NCBI GenBank assembly: GCA_024195265.1
Contig: JAJLRJ010000006.1
Span: 7,165,639 to 7,229,638 of the forward strand
Length of the DNA stretch: 64,000 bases
Direction: 5' to 3'
Source: Dendrophyllia cribrosa
Lineage: Eukaryota > Cnidaria > Anthozoa > Scleractinia > Dendrophylliidae
The position numbers and the translations under genes were made by a program. Position 1 is the stretch's first letter; the number at the start of each line of letters is the position of its first letter. Shown here in pieces: positions 1-13,300 of this stretch. A model generated the notes under the pieces. The model was not told the DNA's origin. It saw nothing but the letters and a program-made list of their open reading frames with translations, and did no database searches.

Positions 1-172
1 AAAAATTAGCACCGGTCAAAAAAATATCGCCCTGGGAGACTCAGCTTCGTTGAGTCATCCCAACGTGGTTAAAGTTTATAACGTCTTTAACCACAAGGAA
101 AAACTCGTCCTGTTCGAATTGTACGAAAGCGCTCTAATTCAAAACTTCTGCTTTAAACCAGACACCGTTTAG
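1..172 (+). pseudogene. Protein kinase N-lobe fragment, copy 1 (cut by window edge)
   Basis: The reading frame from base 2 starts at the beta-3 lysine region of a protein kinase (KIS), continues through a motif like SHPNVVKVYNVF and a hydrophobic strand KLVLFELYE, and stops at TAG 170-172. The glycine-rich loop lies off the left edge but is seen in copy 2. No catalytic loop (HRD), DFG or C-lobe follows, so the open frame ends after the hinge region. It is either a truncated kinase relic or an exon read through its donor site. The kinase subfamily cannot be named. Confidence 0.55.
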
Positions 173-3100
173 GTCTAAGGTTTCAGCTATTTCTCCTTCT
201 GGTAATTTTTTTTCTCAACCAACGTAAAATTGTGGACTTTGTGTTGCTAGCCAAAGACTCTGTCTTTTGAGTTTTCCTTCATGAATTTTCAACTGTTAAA
301 TAGGTAAAACAAAGCACATTTATTAGTTGTTATTATAGTGATATTTAGATTTTCCGAAAAAAAATTCCATCGTTGATTATTAGCTGTTTGAAAGATCATC
401 GCAGTTTCGACGGAAAAGCAAAATATACTCGGCCCGCTTCGAAAAAAAACTATAGGTTTACACTTGAGGCGCTGATCACATGATCACAAATCAAGTCTGC
501 TCGGTCTGCTCAGTATCGTAAGTGCTGATCTTTTAAATTCAACTACATTCTATTAGCAAATTAAATTTGTAAACTCATTCGACATTAAAACGAACATTTA
601 AGATGGGAAATATTTATTTTATCCATGTAGGTGCGTCTCTCCGATGAACTAATGATGATATTAGAAAATATTAAAGGAGACAAAGATGTGCGGCCAGTCA
701 TGGTAACAAGAGAAGTAAGTTTCTAAAGAAAAAGAACTTGTTTGATAAAATCAAGACAATAATCTAAACCGTGCCTCTTTCATTTTAGGTGATTACCATT
801 TTGATTGCTTACATTTGCCGCATGGGTATACACCAAAAATGCCCAAATGACGGGTTCATTTTTATCCGGACGCGAATTTGGCTCCAATATATGGAGCTTC
901 CCCGATGTGGGACGAGGCGTTTGTGTAGTATATTTTTGCAATATGTAAATAGAGGTTTCTCGCTGTTAAGACACTGCTTTGACTCGCGAGATTCATAGAT
1001 CTATTCATTTTTTGCAAAAACAGAACGAAGCAGCACTTGCAATTGTTACCTGTGGATACACTGTAAGTGTCAAGTCGTCATGCAGATTCTAGGTTATAAC
1101 CAGAAATTTTGTGTGTCATTTTTTATTATAAGCAAAGCAAACTGTGTTTTTTTTCATCTTTTTTTACAGTTCACATTAACATCACTGAAGAGGAATGAGT
1201 GCATGCGAAAACCTGTAATATAGATATGAAATATTGTAATTCCACTTGGGTATACTTTTCCCACGGATATCAAAGGAACAATTAAAGTCAACTATAACAC
1301 CTTTCCACCTAGTGTCGGTGTCTTGTTTTGCTTTTGTTTTTTAAACTTGCACTGTCACTTTAAGTGATCTCGCAAGAACTTTAATGTAGATGTAAGCAAT
1401 GAAAGTGTTGGATACATCAAACTGTGAGCTGAAATATTGGTCTTGATTACACGTGCGATCGTACTATCTTTTTGCTGACCATAACTGAAATGTTTCTCGC
1501 TTTCAGTTTATCTGTCACATTCTTGGAAGAGCTCATCACCGCGTTAATTTTGTTTGCATTTTGATCGGAAGTGATCTTAATTTAGTTCTCAAAGTCAGGC
1601 TGACGCATTGCAAATTGTGGGAATTTGTAACGCGTCCATTATTAAATTCTCCTTAATTTCAGAAAAAAGCAGAAAAGAACGGACATTTGCATAGCCACTG
1701 GAAAGCGTGACCTTTGCCGATTGAGTTGTTTTTGGATATTTTGCTGTCAATTCTAGTGTTTTAATGCAAATGTTTGGCAAGAGCTCAACTCCGCACTCGC
1801 TGTCTTCATTATTTTGATTCAGGACTTGCTATTTTTGAGAAATTCAATGTTAAAGAGTTTTACCCGTCGTAGAGGCGATTGTTAAAGCGGATCATTATTG
1901 ATCGTCACATTTTTTAAGACTTGAAACTTAAATTTGCTGCAGCATCCTTTGTAAAAAGTCCTTACGTTTTATTTGTGCCGGTGTACTAATTTCCATTTAA
2001 TATTGTCCTGTACAGGTTCTCTTCAGGTCATTTTATGCAAATTGCGTGAAATGTAATCTAACATTCTTGTTTTGTTTGTGGAATGTGACCTGTAAAAGTA
2101 TAAAACCATGAAAAAATGAATTTTTCCTAATGAAACCTTCTAACACTTTAATGAAAAAATAGTATCCTGACTATTAAACTCCAATCAACTTTTGCGTTTT
2201 AAAAGTCTCGCTGATCTATTCGGTTTTTGAATGGTAATTACACGTATCTCTCCGGTGCAAACAGAGCTAATAGAAAAAGCCTGAAAAGTATTCGGAATGG
2301 CCGGTGAAATGCGCCGGTTGCCGGCTTATTTTGACAACCGTGGCACTAAGAAAGACGCACTCTCACTCGGGAAAATTCATAGTTAAAGAACCAACCAAGT
2401 CGAATGGATACCATAAACAGCTTGAAAACCAAGTAAACAGCGAAATCATACATGTATGTGCTCGAGTCGGCTTGTCGTCACTTTGTTTAGTTTGGATGCC
2501 GAGAACCCGACGGTTTCGTTTTCATTGTTTATTCGGAAAATCGACAGACTAGGAAAATTTTGGATTGGTGGTTATTTCATGTGGTTTATATCACAAAGGT
2601 GCTAAAAGCCCCGTAAAAGAAATATGCGTGTCATGCATTGTGTGCTCAAATCCATGTTAGAAGTTCTGTTTCGCAAATAATATAATTATCTTGATTATTT
2701 GGCTGGCGTCTGTCACTACGCGCAATGCGGTTGGCTACGGTATTTATCGGGACAAGTTAAGTTATCCCATCTCGCGGGGCTCACGAGGTAGTATAACTTT
2801 GCGTGAATTTCCGGTCATGAAGGTTGTTTTTCCTTGTGAAAACAGCTTGCAATTTTAATTCGCTAAACACAAGACGAGGTGTTTTCACTGTATTTCCGGT
2901 GAGACATTAACAATAGCGCTTTGCACTATTTGCTGCCGGCAGGCAGTACACTAATCGTGAAGAATTGTTTTTTTCATACAATATAAACGAGGTGACTAAC
3001 TGTAAAGAAATTTGACAGATAAATAAAGGCTAGGCAATATAACTTAAAGTGTGATAAATTTCATTTAAATAAAGCCTCCAAATATTAAGAGGCATTTGTA

Positions 3101-3877
3101 TTCGAAAAGGATGGACGGCAAGGACAGTAACGGAAGGTGTGAAGATATTTTGTGTTCCACTCATAGATTAAGCCAGGGGCTGAGTTGGTTCACCTTGACG
3201 GACTCGAATAGAAGCATTACTACTCCTGTTTTGTAGTCGTTTATGTTGAGCGAAATAATTATAGCTACAAGAGTGACCAAGGATGGTTCCCAATGGAGAA
3301 AGGAACTCCGTTGAACGGAACTCACAGCAAGTACCTTCATCCAGACTCGGCAAACCTGGGGCAGTATTAGATTCTCAAAGGTACGCAAATTTGACAAGGT
3401 TAGGTGAGCGAATCACATTCATCCACAAAGCTAAGACGTAAGTGAAAGAGACTTTAAAATGTTTGACTTCAGTTTGAATAAGTTCTTCGACGGACGTCAT
3501 TTGTGCTGGAAAGGAAAGAATTGAACATGTTTTGGTAACATAGGTAGGGTTTTTACCCTCTTTTTTTAGTTCGAGTGTTTCTCTTGAGTGAGTGAGAAGA
3601 ATTTGGACTTAAGACTGAACATTTCACGGACATACAATGGTCCCACGTTATTTGTATCCGCCGGTGAATGGATATTTTATTTTTATATAGAGTGCTAGCC
3701 GGCGCCAAAAGGGTGTACGCCAAACTGTGGGTTCCAGGCAGACAAGAAGTCTCTATGAAGTAAGTGGTTTTCCGTCGAAAGTGAACTATATTTGAATCTT
3801 CATCTCCTGTGTAGTGAAAACATGTGTATGCCACAGTCAGCCTTGAAATACACCCTTTTACCTGTTTTGTTTTGCAG

Positions 3878-4840
3878 TGCAATGAGGCAAAGCTCGTCTG
3901 AAATTGAAAAAGGTACTTCTGCCAGCGGCGAGAGTAGCCGTTCATATCTGACGCCTCACAGAAAAGCCAAAGGAGTCAGACTGAACGATGATCTGGAAGA
4001 GCCGCTATTACATCTTGCCGCACGGCACTACAGAGCTGATGCAGCCAAGCGTCTACTTGATTCCGGGTCTGATGCTAATGCGAGAGACCGTCTCAACCTT
4101 GCCATTGGCGCCGATGCACTGGATGTATTCCAGGTAAATGACAGCGATATTTTACAGTTGTAGGGCAACAATAAGTGGTCCCCTCCCCCGGTTCCCCGTG
4201 TTGTGTCACCACGATCCCGAAACAAGGAGCATGTTACATGCGATGCATTTATCGTTTGACTGGTCATACAATGGGTGTTCATTCGCAGACTCAAAAGTTA
4301 GTGTGTGGAGGTTAATGCCCCCTTATCGTTGAGGCGTGCACACACTGCAGCTTTTGAACATGCGAGTAACATGTCCAGTACAACTTTAAAAAGACCTTTG
4401 AAGCCCTTCTGTGTAATATAAATTCACATCGGCGTTAAATCAGTTTTTTATCTTATACACTCAGATATTGCTCAGATTCCGTGCGACTGACCTAGAGGCC
4501 AATAAGGTTGACGGGACAACACCATTGATACTTGCCGCGCGACACAATCTTCTTGACATAGTACGCCATCTCATCAAGGTGGGGGTAAAAATAAACAATG
4601 CCGAAAATAAAGGTAAATTGGGATGAATACAAGTACCTCTTGTATGACCCACTTTTGAACTATGTCTTTTACGTTTGTCTTAATTCAAATCCGTTTCCTC
4701 TTTTTAAGCAAACTCAACTGTCGTTCCTTTGCTTGCTAACAGGCAAAACAGCACTCCATTGGGTAGTATCCGTCAATGGATTGGAGGTGAGGAAAGAGCT
4801 ACTAAGAAACGGTGCTCACAAAGATGCTCAGGACCAAAAG
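3878..4840 (+). CDS. Notch-like ankyrin-repeat exons, copy 1 (partial gene)
   Basis: Three exons with consistent phases can be read: 3878-4133, 4465-4612 and 4743-4840, each with AG acceptor and GT donor. The product matches the intracellular ankyrin domain of Notch: exon 1 has LHLAARHYRADAAKRLLDSG, exon 2 RATDLEANKVDGTTPLILAAR, exon 3 GKTALHWVVSVNG and NGAHKDAQDQ. Compared with the Notch family pattern a few residues are missing after NARD, where the usual GRTPLHAAV repeat core would be. Notch is a membrane receptor whose ankyrin domain assembles with CSL and Mastermind in the nucleus. No EGF, LNR, transmembrane or PEST part is visible here, and no further ankyrin exon follows, so this is probably a duplicated gene fragment. 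An ORF-level start at 3792 is possible but not supported. Confidence 0.75.
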
Positions 4841-4848
4841 GTAACTTT

Positions 4849-6067
4849 CAGAGGCAATTAAGCAGAATAGATAAATCAAATGTCAAAGAGATCTTGGACA
4901 GTTAATTGCAGATGGCTTGTAAAATAAACATAAACATCGCACTCTTTGTAACAAAACAGAACTGTTTGTAATCATTGTTTTTGTTTTCTCAATAAAATAA
5001 TTTTTGACAACATGAAATATTGCCATTTTGAATACTTTATAAGGGGAGCAAAACCGGTTTGACTCGTTTTTCTAGTGGGTGGCCATTTTGAATAATATAC
5101 ATCTAGACAACCTGGTATGAACCGGTTTGACCATGACTTCAGTATATTCTTATTGGTTCATCACCCGTCCTTTGTTCTTTTTGCCTTTAAATTGAAACCA
5201 CCACCCGGATGGCTGGGTGGACACTTAACACTACATCGTCCCATACACTTCTGTCTTAAACACTTTATTAATATTCAATAAAATCTCAGTGTTCTTCTAT
5301 CCCAATTCATGCATCCTTAATGACTCCACCTATACGACCTACATCTCATTAAACTCCTCCTGTACCTATACGGCCTGCATCTCATTATTCCCCCCCCCCC
5401 CCCCCCCCCCCCCCCCGTACGTACAAGGCTTGCATCTCATTACCTCAAAACCGGTTTGTCCAGTTTCCCTGTTCAAATTGGTCCCAGCTCATTAACTCAG
5501 GGCTGCTGCATATATGAATAAAATTCGTCTACGCATCTGGGATAGACTACTCGTAAACGCGAGACTCGAACTGGACTCGCCGCCGACTCTGCATTACGCG
5601 CAGCGCCAGGTACAATGCGCTAAGCAGTTCAACATGAAAATCAGCGTGAACTTTAGGAATAGGTACCTTTGTTAACTTAAGTTTGGGACGCATGGTTGAT
5701 TCATTCTTTGCTTGACGAAACAAAGAATTTAATCGGTTTCTTTGTTTGACGCGTTTTCAAAGGATTTACTAAAGATGCCGCAGCCAGAAAACCTTCTCAA
5801 ATTTCTCCAAAATTATGGCCGAAACGGGGAAAAAATTATGAGGCAATGTTTTTCAAGTGAAATGTAGTTTACATGCAAGAAATTAGGCAAATCTGTGCAA
5901 AATGAAATACCGGCCGAATAAAGTCAGCACCTCTGTAATATTCGTTTTCGTGCCCATAAAAGCGAAAAAAAAAAATAATAATAAAAGGCAATTATAAAGA
6001 AGCAAAACGCTTGCGCGAACCTTCTTGGCTGCAAACTCTACTGTCATGGAAATTTTTTAAATCTTAG
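4849..6067. other. Intergenic stretch with minisatellite and C27 tract
   Basis: No gene is seen. The stretch holds an imperfect tandem repeat of about 45 bases (5310-5450, core like CCTGCATCTCATTA), an uninterrupted run of 27 C at 5390-5416, two copies of a GGTGGCCATTTTGAAT-like phrase near 5000-5095, and repeated AACCGGTTTG words. A proline-rich ORF here is only the C tract translated. Confidence 0.6.
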
Positions 6068-6312
6068 CGAATACAGGGAGAGGAAGCTTTGGCACCGTTT
6101 ACAAAGCTAGAATTATCAGCTCTGGACGACTGTGCGCCGTAAAAATTAGCACCAGCCAAAAAAATACCGCCCTGGGAGACTTAGCTTCATGAAGTCATCC
6201 CAACGTGGTTAAAGTTTATAACGTCTTTAACCACAAGGAAAAACTCGTCCTGCTCGAATTGTACGAAAGCGCTCTAATTCAAAACTTCTGCTTTAAACCA
6301 GATACCGTTTAG
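6068..6312 (+). pseudogene. Protein kinase N-lobe fragment, copy 2
   Basis: After an AG acceptor at 6066-6067 the frame shows a textbook glycine-rich loop (GRGSFGTVYKAR) and the beta-3 lysine motif (CAVKI), then the same strand as copy 1. A TGA at 6190-6192 interrupts it where copy 1 reads through with TTG, and the shared TAG ends it at 6310-6312. There is no catalytic loop or activation segment downstream. The extra stop marks this copy as decayed. The family (Ser/Thr or Tyr kinase) cannot be resolved from the N-lobe alone. Confidence 0.65.
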
Positions 6313-9300
6313 GTCTAAGGTTTCAGCTATTTCTCCTTTCTGGTAATTTTTTTTTCTCAACCAACGTAAAATTGTGGACTTTGTGTTGCTAGCCAAAGAC
6401 TCTGTCTTTTGAGTTTTCCTTCATGAATTTTCAATTGTTATTTAGGTAAAACAAAGCACATTTATTAGTTGTTATTGTGATATTTAGATTTTCCGGAAAA
6501 AAATACCATCGTTGATTATTAGCTGTTTGAAAGATCATCGCAGTTTCGACGGAAAAGCAAAATATACTCGGCCCGCTGCGAAAAAAAAACTATAGGTTTA
6601 CGCTTGAGGCGCTGATCACATGTTCACAAATCAAGTCTGCTCGGTCTGCTCAGTATGGATAGTATCGTAAGTGCTGATCTTTAAAATTCAACTACATTCT
6701 ATTAGCAAATGAAATTTGTAAACTCATTCGACATTAAAACGAACATTTAAGATGGGAAATATTTATTTTATCCATGAAGGTGCGTCTCTCCGATGAACTA
6801 ATGATGATGTTAGAAAATTGTAAAGGAGACAAAGATGTGCGGCCAGTCATGGTAACAAGAGAAGTAAGTTTCCAAAGAAAAAGAACTTGTTTGATAAAAT
6901 CAAGACAATAATCTAAAACGTGCCTCTTTCATTTTAGGTGATTACCATTTTGATTGCTTACATTTGCCGCATGGGTATACACCAAAAATGCCCAAATGAC
7001 GGGTTCATTTTTATCCGGACGCGAATTTGGCTCCAATATATGGAGCTTCCCCGATGGGGGACGAGGCGTTTGTGTAGGTATATTTTTGCAATATGTAAAT
7101 AGAGGTTTCTCGCTGTTAAGACTCTGCTTTGACTCGCGAGATTCATAGATCCATTCATTTTTTGCAGAAACAGAACGAAGCAGCACTTGCAATTGTTACC
7201 TGTGGATACACTGTAAGTGTCAAGTCGTCATGCAGATTCTAGGTTATAACCAGAAATTTTGTGTGCCATTTTTTTATTATAAGCAAAGCAAACTGTGTTT
7301 TTTTTTTCATCTTTTTTTACAGTTCACATTAACATCACTGAAGAGGAATGAGTGCATGCGAAAACCTGTAATATAGATATGAAATATTGTAATTCCTCTT
7401 GGGTATACTTTTCCCACGGATATCAAAGGAACAATTAAAGTCAACTATAACACCTTTCCACCTAGTGTCGGTGTCTTGTTTTGCTTTTGTTTTTTAAACT
7501 TGCACTGTCACTTTAAGTGATCTCGCAAGAACTTTAATGTAGATGTAAGCAATGAAAGTGTTGGATACATCAAACTGTGAGCTGAAATATTGGTCTTGAT
7601 TACACGTGCGATCGTACTATCTTTTTGCTGACCATAACTGAAATGTTTCTCGCTTTCAGTTTATCTGTCACATTCTTGGAAGAGCTCATCACCGCGTTAA
7701 TTTTGTTTGCATTTTGATCGGAAGTGATCTTAATTTAGTTCTCAAAGTCAGGCTGACGCATTGCAAATTGTGGGAATTTGTAACGCGTCCATTATTAAAT
7801 TCTCCTTAATTTCAGAAAAAAGCAGAAAAGAACGGACATTTGCATAGCCACTGAAAAGCGTGACCTTTGCCGATTGAGTTGTTTTTGGATATTTTGCTGT
7901 CAATTCTAGTGTTTTAATGCAAATGTTTGGCAAGAGCTCAACTCCGCACTCGCTGTCTTCATTATTTTGATTCAGGACTTGCTATTTTTGAGAAATTCAA
8001 TGTTAAAGAGTTTTACCCGTCGTAGAGGCGATTGTTAAAGCGGATCATTATTGATCGTCACATTTTTTAAGACTTGAAACTTAAATTTGCTGCAGCATCC
8101 TTTGTAAAAAGTCCTTACGTTTTATTTGTGCCGGTGTACTAATTTCCATTTAATATTGTCCTGTACAGGTTCTCTTCAGGTCATTTTATGCAAATTGCGT
8201 GAAATGTAATCTAACATTCTTGTTTTGTTTGTGGAATGTGACCTGTAAAAGTATAAAACCATGAAAAAATGAATTTTTCCTAATGAAACCTTCTAACACT
8301 TTAATGAAAAAATAGTATCCTGACTATTAAACTCCAATCAACTTTTGCGTTTTAAAAGTCTCGCTGATCTATTCGGTTTTTGAATGGTAATTACACGTAT
8401 CTCTCCGGTGCAAACAGAGCTAATAGAAAAAGCCTGAAAAGTATTCGGAATGGCCGGTGAAATGCGCCGGTTGCCGGCTTATTTTGACAACCGTGGCACT
8501 AAGAAAGACGCACTCTCACTCGGGAAAATTCATAGTTAAAGAACCAACCAAGTCGAATGGATACCATAAACAGCTTGAAAACCAAGTAAACAGCGAAATC
8601 ACACATGTATGTGCTCGAGTCGGCTTGTCGTCACTTTGTTTAGTTTGGATGCCGAGAACCCGACGGTTTCGTTTTCGTTGTTTATTCGGAAAATCGACAG
8701 ACTAGGAAAATTTTGGATTGGTGGTTATTTCATGTGGTTTATATCACAAAGGTGCTAAAAGCCCCGTAAAAGAAATATGCGTGTCATGCATTGTGTGCTC
8801 AAATCCATGTTAGAAGTTCTGTTTCGCAAATAATATAATTATCTTGATTATTTGGCTGGCGTCTGTCACTACGCGCAATGCGGTTGGCTACGGTATTTAT
8901 CGGGACAAGTTAAGTTATCCCATCTCGCGGGGCTCACGAGGTAGTATAACTTTGCGTGAATTTCCGGTCATGAAGGTTGTTTTTCCTTGTGAAAACAGCT
9001 TGCAATTTTAATTCGCTAAACACAAGACGAGGTGTTTTCACTGTATTTCCGGTGAGACATTAACAATAGCGCTTTGCACTATTTGCTGCCGGCAGGCAGT
9101 ACACTAATCGTGAAGAATTGTTTTTTTCATACAATATAAACGAGGTGACTAACTGTAAAGAAATTTGACAGATAAATAAAGGCTAGGCAATATAACTTAA
9201 AGTGTGATAAATTTCATTTAAATAAAGCCTCCAAATATTAAGAGGCATTTGTATTCGAAAAGGATGGACGGCAAGGACAGTAACGGAAGGTGTGAAGATA

Positions 9301-9422
9301 TTTTGTGTTCCATGTTCCACTCATAGATTAAGCCAGGGGCTGAGTTGGTTCACCTTGACGGACTCGAATAGAAGCATTACTACTCCTGTTTTGTAGTCGT
9401 TTATGTTGAGCGAAATAATTAT
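6141..9422. repeat. Segmental duplication, copy 2, left part
   Basis: This part is collinear with 1-3252, with scattered substitutions and small indels (for example an extra ATGTTCC near 9312). It is interrupted at 9422 by the outer CACTA element and resumes at 35771. Apart from the kinase fragment no supported gene lies in it. A conserved 82-codon ORF at 8457-8705 matches the one at 2304-2552, but nothing in it resembles a known protein. Confidence 0.9.
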
Positions 9423-9920
9423 CACAAGGCGAAATGCCATATTTAAGTAAAGTTTAAGCAATATTAAACAGCCGCTAAATCTAACGAATAATTTAAGTCA
9501 TGTTTAGGCAGCTTAAAATTGACTTAAATTGAACGCCTCGATTTAAGCATTATTTAATTTTGCTTAAATATTTCTTAAATCTCAATTGTGATTTAAGCCA
9601 TGTTTAAGTGATATTTAAAATAGCTATTAAATCCAATGTATTATTTAAGTCATGTTTAGACAACCTTTAAATTGACTTAAATGAACACCTACATTTAGCT
9701 TTATTTAAGATTGTCTTAAATGTGTCTTAAACCTACATTATCATTTAAGCTTTGTTTAAGCAATCTTTACTTAACATTAAATCTAATTAATAATTTAAAT
9801 GTGTCTTAAATCTAAATTGTTTTTTAAGTCATGTTTAGGCATTACCTAAAGGTGACTTAAAACAACACCTACATTTAGCTTTATTTAAGGTTGTCTTAAA
9901 TGTGTCTTAAACCTACAACA
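9423..9920. repeat. Left subterminal array of the outer CACTA element
   Basis: The word TTTAAG or its complement CTTAAA recurs dozens of times. Longer phrases repeat imperfectly: ATTTAAGTCATGTTTAG near 9490, 9645 and 9825, and a block starting CACCTACATTTAGCTTTA at about 9687 and 9867, giving a loose 155-180 base period. In plant En/Spm, subterminal motifs of this kind bind the second element protein (TnpA); a similar role here is inference. Confidence 0.75.
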
Positions 9921-10342
9921 TTTTTCAGTTCCAAATGCTGATACTGAATTATTATTTTCTTTCTCTTTTAAGAACATTACATGTAATTTCTTTAATAAGA
10001 AATATTGACTTGGTAAAAAGCGCTGCTCTCGGATAAGCCTTGCCCTCAATTAATTGTCCACCATAAAATTAAGTTCTCCAGTGGGCACTTTTTCGAGGGA
10101 GTAAACAATATTAATTTTAAGTTTCAGTCACAGTATATGTCATCAATAGTAACAGTTCGATACAACTCTGTTCATTCATTCCTCGGGGTTGACAGACATA
10201 TTCATTTCCAAATCCTTTATACTGTTGAAACTCCTTGTTAAAAATTCACCATAAAAACATTTGAAATATTGTGGTACATTGTACAATGTCATATCAGAGA
10301 GTTCAAACAGTTCAGACAGATTGATGATGACAGTTAATTGAC

Positions 10343-13300
10343 CTATAAGATAGTGGCTCGACGTGGAATAGGGCAAACTGCCAGCAGTTTAACATTGTCA
10401 ACAGTTAGAAAACCCCCAGTAAAAAGACTGTGAATCCTATGAACAGGTAAAAAACAACTTGGTGATGTTGGTTCAAAGTTACTTGCATCCCATACACAGA
10501 GGGTATTGAATCTTCCCAAGCATTCTGTCTGGGGATGTTTCTTGAACCACCGGACAAAGGCAAAATAATGCTCCCTTTCAACACCATTGGCAATTAATTT
10601 GTGGCACATGTAATAGTCCACAATTCCAGGAGATAATGAAGAAGTTGAACTGATATGTCCCTCACCATTGTGCCATGAAGCAAGCACTCTAGCACTCCTC
10701 AAAGATCTACATTCAGCTTTGGAACCATACTTTTCTGCACCAACAAAGATGGATGAATACTTCTTAATGGTGAAGTGGAGATTTACAAGGCTAATGCTCA
10801 TTTCTTCTGGATACATAACATGGTAAATAAACTGCAAAGCAGCAACTTCTTCTGATGTCAACATGTCATCTCTGTAGGAGGCAGGAACTGTTATATTGGT
10901 ATTGTCATACCATGACACTCTTGCAAAGTTGGCTACCTGAGACAATAAAAAGTACTGTTGCAGTGAACTTTCTGTTAATGCAGTTTTTTTTTTCCTTCCA
11001 TCTGTCAAAGACTGGCAAGAACTCTTCTTGATAAATAGTGGGCAAATTTCCTGCACATGGCATTAAGAAGCGCTCCTTAAGAAAGTCTCGCATAAACTGC
11101 ATTTCTACAGAACGATTATTAGTTACTGTAGATCCTAGTAGTCCATTGTATCGTTCAAAAGAAAATAGCCAAAAGCCAAACACTGGTCCATAGTCTAATA
11201 ACACAGAATTCAGGTGGCAGTGCAGATGCATGTTGCAGGTCAAAAATTTCTTCCCATATAATTTCTCCATACCTGTACAAAAGTTCAAAAGTAGTGCATC
11301 AGCTTTTGATACTTCCTGTTTTGTGATGACAGGTTGACATAGAATTCGGCATGCTAGAACAAATCGCTCCCAAACTCGCAGTTGATTGTCTGGAAGAATC
11401 CCATAAAGAGCATACATAGAAAATGTCAGTGTCCAATTCTTCCATTCTTCAGCTGTGTAATTGCCATAATTGGATCCTATTTTACGTGGGATTCTTCCTA
11501 TCGAGGTTGCAGAATTCAATTCTTCAATCTTTCTAGTTAGTTCCTTCAATTGCTCCTTGCTAAAAACATTCTCAGCCCAAAGTTTAAATACATACTTGGC
11601 AGTTCCAAGAAACAAATTATGCATCGGGTCAATTACATGAAAACGAACACAATCAAAGTATTCCAGTTTGCACAATGCACTGTAGTGGACTCCATACATA
11701 CGTGATATCCGGTCATATTCTGCCTGGCTCTTAGAAGCTTTGAGCTTTTCACAGTTCCTTTTGTGACTTACACCATCCCTCTTTGGCCATGAAAGCCGGT
11801 CTTGAAATCCTGAGAAATCTTTTTTTTCACCAAAGCCTCCAGTGAAAAACTTAAAACATTTTGAACATGCTCTGCTCGCAGAATGTCCCACGAAGCCACA
11901 AACTTTACGTGTTGCAGGAATATCTGCTGCAACACATATTAGTGCAGCAAATACTTTAAGTGGGACAGCAGAAAGGCTGGTAGAAATTGAAACCCCCCTC
12001 CACAATCCATTAAGTTCATCAACACATGGATTTAGAAATGTTTCCAGCTTTGGTTCACTGTCTAGGGCTGGAATAATGCCTCCTAAGATGACATTCTCAA
12101 ATTTAAATCTCTCAGAACGTGGCAAATTCATTATCACGAAGTACATAACACCCACAGAATAATCACTTCGCCGCTTGAATGGTTGAAACCAGTCAACATT
12201 TAACATAAGTCCATATCGTCGCTCCAAACTGAAGAACTCAGTTCCATCTGTCCACTTAAAGCTTTTCCAGACCTGTCCATCATAAATGTCACTGAGAACT
12301 CCCTCTTCAACCTGCCTTGTTCTCCACTGCTCACAAAATTCTGGCATTCCTGTTCTCTGCATAATTTCTTCCAGTTGGCTTATAATACTTTTCCAACAGT
12401 AAACTTTAACAGGATAAAATTTGGTTACCCCATTCTTTAGAATGACTTTATCAACTAGCTTGTTTCCACAGTGCTTTGCTTTTCCAAGAGGAAAAATAAT
12501 GCTGGAACACCGCTTTGGAAGAATTGTTCCATGCTTTCGTTCAATGCATTCATCCAAATGGTACAGTTTTGTACACTTGGAGCAAACAACAAATTTCTCA
12601 AATTCATCCCTCTTGAAATTCGAAATTCTGTGCAGCATGTAAATGGAAGTTGGAAAGAAGAGCATCAAGCAGTTAAAAAATTCAGAGTCCAGTCCATAGC
12701 TTAATGTTTGAAGGAATCTTCCAAAAAATGTAAGAAGCCACTCAACAGCTGCATCACTTACATGTGTAACAACCTGCCAGTACAGGATGAAACAACAGAG
12801 CCAGCGGAGAATAACGTTTACCCGGTTCAACATTGGTTGCTGCAGGGGAGGTTCAGGGATGGGTTCATTTAAATCCTGCATCAGACCTTGTAGATCTTCT
12901 TCGCTCCAGTTGAGGGTATTTTCTTCATCAATTTCAAGTTCACTGTCTTGCTCAATGGATTCCGGATCATGGTCATCCTCAGGTTCACTTTCTGAAACTT
13001 CTTGGAAGGACTGTCCCTGCATGAAGCAGAAAAGTAGAAACAAGCACTACGGTTACACAGAGCTGTTAATTGAGATGGACAACCTTATGTTGTCAAACCA
13101 CGTCTTTATTTTTCCTTGACTCTGTAGCATCATATTGCATGATCAATCAACACTTGTATTATATTGTGTTTTATAGCTGGAGTTTTTCCCAATACAACAC
13201 ACAGATTCATTGGTTGATTCTAGTCACATGACATCTGCATTAACAAACAAACTGTTTCTGCCAAATGTCCATGAGCGGGCAACATTTTTAACATCAGAGG

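Larger units (their letters stand above)
1..4848. repeat. Segmental duplication, copy 1
   Basis: Position 1 aligns with 6141, and the match continues with few substitutions and small indels through the Notch-like exon ending at 4840, breaking just inside the next intron. The unit holds a kinase-fragment exon, roughly 3.5 kb with no convincing gene, and three ankyrin exons. Two short open stretches bounded by splice-like signals (631-714 and from 789) are conserved between copies. The second loses its frame near 930 relative to copy 2, so I do not call them coding. Copy 1 is uninterrupted at 3250 and therefore serves as the empty site for the transposon in copy 2. Confidence 0.9.

Noticed and set aside
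2304..2552. 82-codon ORF present in both segmental copies (also 8457-8705)
   Set aside because: No recognisable domain, and the copies are too similar for conservation to indicate coding.
3553..3945. 130-codon minus-strand ORF
   Set aside because: It overlaps the start of the well-supported Notch-like exon on the other strand and has no domain pattern.
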